Assembly (NCBI RefSeq): GCF_013307435.2 | Contig: NZ_CP102845.1 | Coordinates: 3,284,001-3,348,000 of the forward strand | DNA: 64,000 nt | From: Microvirga terrae | GTDB lineage: Bacteria > Pseudomonadota > Alphaproteobacteria > Rhizobiales > Beijerinckiaceae | Reading direction: 5' to 3' | Shown here: one piece after another, positions 19,326 to 28,500 of the stretch | Position numbering within the stretch: position 1 is the first letter of the stretch | Layout of the letters: each line of letters begins with the position of its first letter | The notes under the pieces: generated by a model | Database searches by the model: none | Seen by the model: only the letters and a program-made list of their open reading frames with translations | What the model was told of the DNA's origin: nothing | Program-made: the position numbers and the translations under genes

Positions 19326-20657
19326 TCACTCCTCCCGGAAGGCTCGTTGGAGATTATCGGCCAGGGGTTTGGTGAGATAGGAGAAGACCGTGCGGTAGCC
19401 CGTCTGGATGAATCCTTCGACAGGCATGCCCGGCAGGAGCTTCGCCGTTCCGAGGCGCTCGTACTCGGTGTCCGGGATCGCGATCCTGACCGGGTAGTGG
19501 GAGATCCCACTGCGCTCGTCCGTCACCAGGTCGGCGGCAATCCTCGTGACATGCCCCTTGATCTCCGGCGTCGTGCGCTGGTTGAAGGCCGACAGCCGGA
19601 GCACCGTGTCGAGCCCCTGCCGGAGCTGATCGATGTCCTGCGGGGCGACCTTGACCTCGATCGACAGTTCGTCGCCCTCCGGCATCACGAGCATCAGGGT
19701 GTCGCCAGGGCCGATCACGCCGCCCACCGTGTGCACGGCCAGTTGGTGCACGATGCCGTTCTGAGGTGCGCGGATGTCGATGCGCTTCAGCTGATCCTCG
19801 GCCGCAACCTTGCGCTCCACGAACTCGGCGATCTTGGCCTGCACCTCCCGCAGTTCCGTGGAGACCTCGCTGCGCAGGTCCTGGTCGATCTGCAGGATCT
19901 GGAGCTCGGTCTCGCTGATCTTTCCCTTGGCCTGCGCCACCGTCGAGATCAACTGCCCGCGCTCGCCACGCAGCCGCGTCTCCTCACGCTTGAGTGAGGT
20001 CACGCGGGTGATCGGCACCAAGTTCTTCTTCCACAATTCCTGGACGCCGGTCAGCTCGGATGCGATCAGGTCGATCTCGTCCGCCTTGGCCGAAGCCTGC
20101 AGCTTGGTGCCGTCGATCTGTTCGGCCAGCTGCGCGACCCGCTCCCGCAGCTGCGACCTCTGGCCTGCGCGCGCCTCGCGCCGGCTGTCGAACAGCCGTC
20201 GTTCCCCGCTCATCAGGTCGGCCACGTCTGGCTGATGGGCGCGCGAGACGAGATCCTCCGAGAAGCGGACCGCCTCGGCCCCGTCCCGCTCGGCCTCGAG
20301 CCGGGCCTTGCGGGCGACCATCTCGTCGATGCTCTTGGCGACCATCGCGAGGTTCGCGCGCGCCACCGTTTCGTCGAGACGGATGACCACGTCCCCGGCC
20401 CGGACCCGGTCTCCATCGCGAGCCAGAATCTCGCCGACCACACCGCCGGTCGGGTGCTGGACCTTCTTCACATGGCTGTCCACGACCACGGTGCCGGGGG
20501 CCACGACGGCTCCGGACAGTTCGGTCGTCCAGGCCCAGCCGCCCAGACCGCCGACCAGGAGGGCGACACCTCCCAGTGCGAGCCTGGTATGATGACGGAT
20601 GGACCGGCGGGCCGTCGAATTCATGGTGCTGCTCATGACGCTGCTCCCAGGGTTCAC
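19326..20657 (-). CDS. Type I secretion periplasmic adaptor (HlyD/PrtE family)
   Basis: A 443-residue membrane fusion protein that links the inner-membrane ABC exporter to a TolC-like outer-membrane channel. One N-terminal TM segment (about residues 27-47) precedes the lipoyl-type half-motif ELSGAVVAPGTVVVD and KKVQHPTGGVVGEIL. Long alpha-helical hairpins fill the middle (for example RSQLRERVAQLAEQI). The C-terminal beta-barrel contains VPQNGIV-like and LPGMPVEGFI blocks. Its start overlaps the upstream exporter stop by 4 bases, so the two are translationally coupled. No TolC homolog is in the window. Confidence 0.9.
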   Translation of the reverse strand: MNPGSSVMSSTMNSTARRSIRHHTRLALGGVALLVGGLGGWAWTTELSGAVVAPGTVVVDSHVKKVQHPTGGVVGEILARDGDRVRAGDVVIRLDETVARANLAMVAKSIDEMVARKARLEAERDGAEAVRFSEDLVSRAHQPDVADLMSGERRLFDSRREARAGQRSQLRERVAQLAEQIDGTKLQASAKADEIDLIASELTGVQELWKKNLVPITRVTSLKREETRLRGERGQLISTVAQAKGKISETELQILQIDQDLRSEVSTELREVQAKIAEFVERKVAAEDQLKRIDIRAPQNGIVHQLAVHTVGGVIGPGDTLMLVMPEGDELSIEVKVAPQDIDQLRQGLDTVLRLSAFNQRTTPEIKGHVTRIAADLVTDERSGISHYPVRIAIPDTEYERLGTAKLLPGMPVEGFIQTGYRTVFSYLTKPLADNLQRAFREE

Positions 20658-22381
20658 GCGGACCTGGCCGCGTTGGGTTGGTGGACGGCGCCGGTCGGAA
20701 CCGGACGCAGGACGCTGCTGAGAACCTCCTCCTTGAGGCCGAACTTTCGCACCATGCCCTCATCGAGCACGAGGATGTGGTCGACGCCAGCAAGGGCGCT
20801 GGGGCGGTGCGCGATGACCACGACGATCCCGCCCCGTTCGCGCACCCCCTGGATCGCCCGGGTCAGAGCGTGCTCGCCGTCATTGTCGAGATTGGAGTTC
20901 GGCTCGTCGAGGACCACGAGGAACGGGTCGCCGTAGAGCGCCCGGGCCAGGCCGATGCGCTGGCGCTGCCCGCCGGAGAGCGCGGCTCCGCCCTCCCCGA
21001 CCTGTGTCTCATATCCTTGCGGCAGGCGCAGGATCATCTCGTGCACATTGGCATCCTGGGCCGCGCGCACCACGTCCTCCGGCTTCGGGTCGGCCTGGAA
21101 GCGCGCGATGTTCTGGGCTACCGTTCCGGCGAACAGCTCGACGTCCTGCGGCAGGTAGCCGATGTGCTGGCCGAGGTCCTCCGCCAGCCACTGCTCGAGC
21201 GCGGCCCCGTCGAGGCGCACCTTCCCGCGCCAGGCCGGCCACACGCCAACCAGCATGCGGGCGAGCGAGGACTTGCCGGAGGCGCTCGGACCGATGATCC
21301 CAAGGCCCATGCCGGCCTTCAATTCGAACGAAACATCCTGCACGGCGAAGCGCTGCCCCTTGGGCGCACCCGATCCCGCGTTCTCCACTGACAGCGAGGC
21401 GCGGGGCGCCGGGAGCGCGAGCGGCCGCGTCTGCGTGCGGTCGTCCGCAAGGGCGACGCGCAGCCGCGACCAGCCCTGGCGGGCCGACACGAAGCCCTTC
21501 CAGTTCGCGATCGCGAGTTCGACCGGTGCCAGCGCACGCGAGACCAGGATCGACGAGGCGATCATGATGCCGCCCGTCGCTTGGTTGTTGATGACGAGAT
21601 AGGCGCCGACACCGAGCACGCCCGATTGCAGGGCCATGCGCATCACCTTCGAGAAGGCCCCGAACCCGCCGGAGACGTCCGAGGCGGTCTGCTGGTGGGC
21701 CAGATACTGGGCGTTCGCCTGCCCCCACATCAGTCCGAGCCGACCGGCCATGCCCATCGCCTGCACCACCTCGGCGTTGCGGCGCGCACCGTCCCCGATG
21801 CCGTTGCGCAAGGAGGCCGCGCCGACAGCTGCCTTCGTGGCCTTGCGGGTCAGCACATCCGTCATGACCGTGATCGCCACCAGAACAGACGCACCTCCCA
21901 CCGTGACCCAGCCGAGCAGCGGATGGAACGCGAAGCAGATGAAGAGGTAGAGCGGGATCCACGGCAGGTCGAACAGGGCCGAGGGACCGCCTCCAGCAAG
22001 GAAAGCGCGAATCTGATCGAGGTCACGCAGCGGCTGCTGGACATCCCCTTCACCCTTGTCCCGCAGGGGGGCCAAGACCTGACCGCGAAAGACGCGCTGG
22101 CTTAGATCCTCGTCAACGGCTGCGCCGAGGCGGGCGAAGATGCGGCCGCGGAGCATGTCGAACAGTCCCTGGAACAGGAACAGGGCCAGGATGATGGCCG
22201 ACAGCCCGAGCAGCGTCGGGATGCTTCGGCTCGGCAGGACCCGGTCGTAGACCTCCATCATGTAGAGGGACCCGGAGAGATAGAGAATGTTGATCAGGCC
22301 GCTGAGAAGGGCGATCCCCAGCAGGGCGCCACGGCAGGAAGCCATCAGGCTGATGCGGCTTTTGGCGGATGAAAGGGACAT
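20654..22381 (-). CDS. Type I secretion ABC exporter, permease/ATPase (PrtD family)
   Basis: A 575-residue inner-membrane ABC exporter. The N-terminal half is a six-helix transmembrane domain (residues ~20-290; first helix GALLGIALLSGLINILYLSG). The C-terminal ATPase has Walker A GPSASGKS, signature [15 protein letters not shown] and Walker B FLVVLDEPNSNLD. It has no N-terminal C39 peptidase-like domain, as expected for PrtD/AprD exporters of RTX proteins. The start at 22381 has GAGGA upstream; an in-frame extension to 22441 is less likely. It lies directly behind the giant RTX peroxidase gene, its obvious substrate, and before the adaptor. Confidence 0.9.
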   Translation of the reverse strand: MSLSSAKSRISLMASCRGALLGIALLSGLINILYLSGSLYMMEVYDRVLPSRSIPTLLGLSAIILALFLFQGLFDMLRGRIFARLGAAVDEDLSQRVFRGQVLAPLRDKGEGDVQQPLRDLDQIRAFLAGGGPSALFDLPWIPLYLFICFAFHPLLGWVTVGGASVLVAITVMTDVLTRKATKAAVGAASLRNGIGDGARRNAEVVQAMGMAGRLGLMWGQANAQYLAHQQTASDVSGGFGAFSKVMRMALQSGVLGVGAYLVINNQATGGIMIASSILVSRALAPVELAIANWKGFVSARQGWSRLRVALADDRTQTRPLALPAPRASLSVENAGSGAPKGQRFAVQDVSFELKAGMGLGIIGPSASGKSSLARMLVGVWPAWRGKVRLDGAALEQWLAEDLGQHIGYLPQDVELFAGTVAQNIARFQADPKPEDVVRAAQDANVHEMILRLPQGYETQVGEGGAALSGGQRQRIGLARALYGDPFLVVLDEPNSNLDNDGEHALTRAIQGVRERGGIVVVIAHRPSALAGVDHILVLDEGMVRKFGLKEEVLSSVLRPVPTGAVHQPNAARSA

Positions 22382-22454
22382 GGCCGTTTCCTCAGAAGAG
22401 AAGAAGGATGAAACCGGATGCCGCCAGGGGGTCGGCGACATCCGGGTTCAGGTT

Positions 22455-22490
22455 CCCGCCGGGAGGATTGGGGGAAATTCTCCCGGCGGG
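22455..22490 (-). terminator. Hairpin between the RTX peroxidase gene and its exporter
   Basis: CCCGCCGGGAG, a 14-base loop, CTCCCGGCGGG: a perfect 11-bp stem in the gap between the giant gene (stop at 22517) and the exporter (start at 22381). There is no U-tract. It may partly terminate or protect the upstream mRNA so that substrate and exporter are made in different amounts. Confidence 0.6.
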
Positions 22491-22516
22491 GCCATCGCGA
22501 TCTCAGGTCAACCTCA

Positions 22517-25500
22517 TCAGAAGATGAAGTCGCTGTTGTCGAGATCGGATGCGGTGACGCCTTTCAGGACCAGGATGTCGGAGCCGTGGTCGATCACGGT
22601 GTCATGGCCGACCTGGGTCAGGTGCAGGTCCGACAGTTTGTCCACCCCGGAGAGCCGGCTCGCGTCGATCCTGTCGTGGTCAGCGCGGAAGTCGGTGACC
22701 ACGTCGCGGCCGCCGCCCCGCTCGAACACGAAGGTGTCCTGGCCCGAGCCGCCGGTCAGCCTGTCGTCGCCCGACCCGCCCCGGAGCACGTCGTTTCCGG
22801 CGCCTCCGGAGAGCTTGTCGCGGCCCGAGCCGCCGAGGAGCATGTCGTCGCCCGTCATGCCCCTGAGCACGTCGTGGCCTGCTCCGCCCTTCAGGACGTT
22901 GTCGCCGGCATTGCCCGTCAGGGTGTTGTCGAGACGATTGCCCGTGCCGTTGACGTCGGCCGTTCCGGCCAGGACCAGCTTCTCCACGTGGGTGCCGTTG
23001 AGCGAGTAGGACACGCTGCTCCTGACGGTATCGACACCCTGACCGCTGCGCTCGATCACCCGGTCGCCGCCATGGTCGACGACGTAGACGTCATTGCCTC
23101 TGCCGCCTTCCATCCGGTCGATGCCGGCGCCGCCGTCGAGACGGTCATTGCCGTCGCCGCCGTGGAGCTTGTCGCGACCGTCACCGCCGTAGAGCCTGTC
23201 GTGGCCGCGACCACCCTCCACCCGGTCGTCGCCTTCGCCGCCCCGGAGTGTCTCGCTGCGCGAGCCGCCCTTGAGGACGAGGTTGGCAGGCGCCTCGGGT
23301 TGAGCAGGAGAGGCCGGGATCGGGTCGCTCGGGATGACCGGATCCACCGGCGGCTGAGGCTGGGTCGGAGCCTCGGGCTGCGTCGGGTTTTCCGGGTTGG
23401 CCGGCGTCTCGGGCTGCACCGGAGTTCCCGGGTCCGCCGTCACCGAGGTCTCGGCCAGGGTGGGCTTACGTCCCGCCTCGCACCGGAAAGTCACCCGGTG
23501 GACGCCCGACGTGATCGTGGTCGTCCCGTCCTCGTGCTCCTCCCACTCGTACTCGTCCGCCTTGCGGCCGGGTTCGAGCTCGATCACATCCTGCTCCCGC
23601 AGCGTGCCCACGATGGTGTCGTTGCCGCCGTGGGAGCGGAACACGATCCGGTGCGCCGAGGTGAGCTGCGAGATGTCGATGGTGTCGTCATCGCCCGTTC
23701 CGTTCACCGTAATGGTGTTGAGCGCCAGGCTGGTTCCCGTGAAGTTGCCGATGATCTGGACCGTGTCGTTCCCGCCGGCATTGCCGCCGACCGGACCGCC
23801 CGGCACCGTAACCTCGCGGGTCCCGATGATGATCTCCTCGATATTGTCGAGTTCCGCCATGACCGAGGTGTTGCCGTTCACCGTGCGGGTGATCACGATC
23901 TCCGTCGTCGCCTTGAGGTCGAGGATGTTCGCCGCGACCGCAGCATCGCGGGAATAGACCCGGAACGTCTCGGACAGGGCGTTCCCGTTCACGTCGAAGG
24001 TGTCGACACCATCACCGCCGTCGACGAAGTCGCGCCCGTCCTGCGACGTCTCGAATGTGACGCCGAAGATCGTGGTGGACGTCGCGTTCCACACGATGGT
24101 GTCGTTGCCGCCACCCGCCAGGATCGTGTCGTTGCCCGTACCGCCGTCGAAGATGCTGGCGGTGCCGTCCCCGATCAGGATGTTGTTTCCTGCCGTGCCC
24201 TCGATCGGGCTCGCGTCGCGGGTGACCGTGACGTTGGCCGTATCGGTGCGGACCGGGCTGCCGCCGTCGCTGACCGTGTAGGTGAATGATCCACCCGCGT
24301 TACCGGTGTCCGTGAAGGTCACGGAACCGGGATTGGTCGTCAGCGACAGGCTGCCGAGGCCGTTCGCATTGCTCAGACCCGTGATATCCAGAGCCGGACC
24401 GTCCGGATCGGTGTCGTTCGACAGGAGGACCCATTCCGGAACCACGATCGGACCGTTCACGATGTTCGTAATAATGGTGTCGTTGTTCGCGTTGACCGGA
24501 TCGTTGACCGCTACCACGTTGACCGTGGTCGTGGCGACGTTGCTGTCTAAGAGACCGTCGTTCACCGTCACCTGGATCACGCGGCTGCCCGCCACGGGAT
24601 TGTTCGAGTTGTTGTCGAATGTCACCGCCTGGATGGCCCGCTGGTAGGCAGCCAGCGAGGCTGTGCCCGTCAGGTTCACGGTGATCCTGCCGGCCACCGA
24701 TGTGTCCACGTTCGCCGAAATCCCCGCAGGCAGCGTGCCGACGTCGAGGTCGTCCCCGGCCTGGGCATTGGTGAGCACGATCCGGGCCGACACCATCTGG
24801 GCAGCGTCGTCGACGATGCCCGGATTGTTCGCGATCGCCACGGCCGCGCCGCCTTCGGTGAAGGACGCCGCATGATTGACGGTCGGAGTGGCCGCCGGGA
24901 GCATGACGCTGACCGACAGGTTGTCGATGTTGACGAACTCGTTGTTCGCGTTGATGTCCGACGCCACGAACCGGATGGCCGCGCCGGCCGTGAATGGACC
25001 GGTGATGTCGAAGCCCCGATTCCCGCCGTTGGTGTTCCCGGTGATGGTTTCGACCAACATCCAGGTCGAGCCGTCCTTCGAGAAATAGACCTCGACCTGC
25101 TCGCCGTTGTCCAGACCCTGCTCGGCGACCGAGTAGGTCAGCCGGGCCGAGGCGACACCCGCAAGGTTGAGACCGCGCTGGATGCTGGCACCGTCACCCT
25201 GGTCGAACCGCAGGGCGCCGTTGTTGATCTGGATTTGCCCGTTGGTCGAGGTCGCGCTGCCGTCATCACTGGTCTCGACCCAGTTGCCTGTCCAAGCGCG
25301 GCTACCATCGTTCCGGGCATAGGATCCGGAATTGAAGGTATCGGCGAAGTTGCCGCCGGGATCGAAGGCGTGGAGAGTCAGCTTCGGCGGGGTCACGCTC
25401 ACCTCGCCGTCGGCGAAGCGCAGCTTCTCGATGTTGAACAGGCGGTCCGTCCCGTCCGAGGCCCGGTTGTTGCCCGTGGTCGGATCGGTCTCGACCGTCA

Positions 25501-28500
25501 CGGTCACGTGCTGAACGGTGATGCTGCCATCGGCATTGCTCGTGATGGTGTAGTTGGCCCGCAGGTCGCCGTACACCGCCACGTCGGTCGCCGTGTTGTT
25601 CAGATCGCCGTCGACGATCTCGCGGACGATGCTGAGCTGACCCGGGTTCAGGGTCGCGCTGAGCATCAGGGCGTCCAGGGTCTTGCCGCCGAACTGGGCC
25701 GCGGCATTGGCCACAGGAGCGCCGTAGGCGTACTGGGATTCCAGGTAGACCTTGCCGGTCATGCCGTCCGCCGTGTAGGCCACGCCGTCCTTGACGATCC
25801 GGATCCGTACGTTGAGCCACTTGTCACCGTCGATGATGTCGTCCCCGGCGAAGCCCTTGATGGTGTCGCTGCCGCCGCCGCCGAGGATGATGTCCGCGGC
25901 CTGCGAGGTGTCGAGCACGATCAGCTCGGGGTTTCCATCCTTATCGAGGACCGGGTTGCCCTGGGCGTCCACCACCGGGATGCGGGTGCGGTGCGCCACC
26001 AGTTCGGCAAGACCATTGATGAGCGAGACGTTCTTCTGCAGCAGGTCGTTCGAGAACGATTCGAGCGGAGAGTTCGGACCCGGGATGGCGGCCGTACCCG
26101 TGGCCTCCGCCCTGGTATTCACCGCCGCAACGCGACCGGTCAGGATGTCATTGTGCTTCCATCCGGACAGACCCTCGACGAGGTCGAAACGGTCGCGGAG
26201 GATGAATGCCTCCTGGTTGTCGAAGAGCGGGATGCCGAGGTCGGAATTCGCCGCGACGTTATCGCCCTTGTGAATGGCCCAGTCGAAGCCGGCCATGCCA
26301 TTGTTGCGCTGGATACCCTCTGCCTGGAACATGATGTCATCGCCGGACTCGCCATCGTAGTCGGTATCGCTGGCGCCGCCGTTGAGAACATCGTGTCCGA
26401 TAATGGTGGAGTTGAAGAACAGCTCCGAGTTCTCACCCGACAGGCTGTCGAAGCGCGGTCCGCCCTCGAGCCAGTCGTCACCCTCGTTGCCGAGCAGGGC
26501 ATCGCCGCCGTCGCCGCCGAGGATGAAGTCGTTGCCTGTGCCTCCGAAGGCCTCCTTTCCGTCAGGCCCGGTAATGATGAAGTCCTGGCCCTGGTTGCCG
26601 AAGATCAGCGCGAGCCCGCTGCCGCCCTGGATAACGTCGTTGCCGCCCTCGCCATGCAGGAAGTCGGTCGCGCCGATGTCGGTGCCGGCGTTGGTGATGA
26701 TGTCGTCGCCGTCGCCGCCATGGATGATGTCGACCCCGTAGCCGGCCTCGATGGTGTCGTTGCCTTCATAGCCCCAGACCGTGTCGTCACCTTCGCCGGC
26801 CACGATCAGATCGGCTTCGGACGAGCCGCCCATGACCACGTGGTCGCCGCCGTGGTAGATCAGAACGTCGTCGTCGCCGTCACCGTCGAGATCCTTGCGC
26901 ACCACCAGCGGCGAGAGTGCCTGGAGAACCGGGTCGTCCCAGATTGGGTCCGCTCCGATCTGCTTCGACTTGATGATCTCGAGCGTGTGGTCGGGCGTGG
27001 AGAAGATGTTGCCCGGGAGCGCGGTCCGGCCCTCGTCGCCGAGGTCGGTGTTGCGCATGATGATGTCGGTCATCGAGTTGTTCTCGAGCTCGTTCAGGAG
27101 GTTGAGGCCCTGAACACGCGACAGGTAGTAGAACCGGTCGGCATCCTGGAGAGCCTCCAGCTGCGCCTCGAAGACGAACGCGAAGGTGGAGCCCAGCATG
27201 CCGCCGAAGTCCATCTTCTTCTCGGCGAGACCGCCCATCCAGAGATCGATGTCGTTGAGGCCCGAGTTCTCGGCGTTCCATACCCCCGTGCCGTTGAGGA
27301 ACGCGAGCCGGTCGGCCGGTTCGCCGGTTCCGCCGAACACCAGCAGGGTCGCGGCGGCCCGCTTCGCCTCCATGGTGGTCGCCGCCTCGATCAGCGGGTG
27401 CTTGCCGTAGGCCGCGATGAAGTTGACGATCGACAGGGAGTTCTGGAGGTTGAGGGCGAAGTCGGTCCAGCTCACGTAAGGCTTGAGCTGGGAGTCCTGG
27501 CCGGCCATCTGGTAGAACTGCGCGCGCGCCTCGTTGAGGGTCGGCAGGCCGAGGTCACGGCCACGGGCGATGTTGAGCGCCGCGAGATCGAGCGGGATGC
27601 CGACGAGCTGGTTGCGCAGCACGTGGGTGATGAACTCGTCGATCTCATTGCCATGCTGGCGGGACATGCCGCGGATGATCGCGCCGGCGGCCTGCTCATG
27701 GTCCACCACCACGTTGCCGCTCGAGTCGGTCGCCCCGAAGGCGAGCGGGTTGAGGAAGCCGTCGAACAGCTTCATCGACACCTGCTGGCCGTTGACCGAG
27801 ATCGTGTCGATGGTCTCATTGAGCATCGAGTGACCGAAGCGGTACACGGCCTGGGCGAACTCCGCGAAGATTGCCGGGTTGATGTCGACCGACGGCTCGA
27901 ACACGAAGGCGTCCACGTCGGGCTGCATCTTGCGGGCGAATTCCTCGAAGACGAGGTGCTGGTACTCCATCTCGTTGGTGAAGCGGGCGGCCTGGAACAG
28001 GCGCTCGCCGTCCCATTTCAGCGCAGCCTTGCCAGCCTCGGTGGTCGGGACCGTCGTGACCGGAACGAGCAGCCACTCGTTCAGGAAGGTGAGATCGCCG
28101 CTCGAGAGCGCCAGGGATTTGACCTGGTCGACGAGGTGGTTGTGCTCCGAGTGGAAGACGTGGTGAATCGTGGTCAGGCCGACGTTCTCGTTGCCGCGGC
28201 CGTCACCCGTGATGTAGTGGGCGTCGAGCAACTCGTTGTCGTAGGCGGTGTTCGAACCGCGCGAGTTGACGAGGTTGGTCGTGGAGCCATCGGCATTGGC
28301 GTAGCCGACGCCGGCGTCACCGTCCTTCTGAAGGGCCCCGCCGACAAGGACAGGCACCGCCGCGTGGGCGATGTCGTCGAGGAAGGCATGGCCGGTGAGA
28401 ACCGCGTTCGCGAGGCTCACCGGAGAACCCGGCGTGCCCGAGACCACGATGTCGTCGGAGGTGTTCGGGACTCCGTCTGCACCGATCCCGACGATCACCT

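Noticed and set aside
22517..23300. Short, regular DNA repeats that could look like a CRISPR or satellite array
   Set aside because: The period is set by RTX nonapeptides in the coding frame; units vary and have no spacers.
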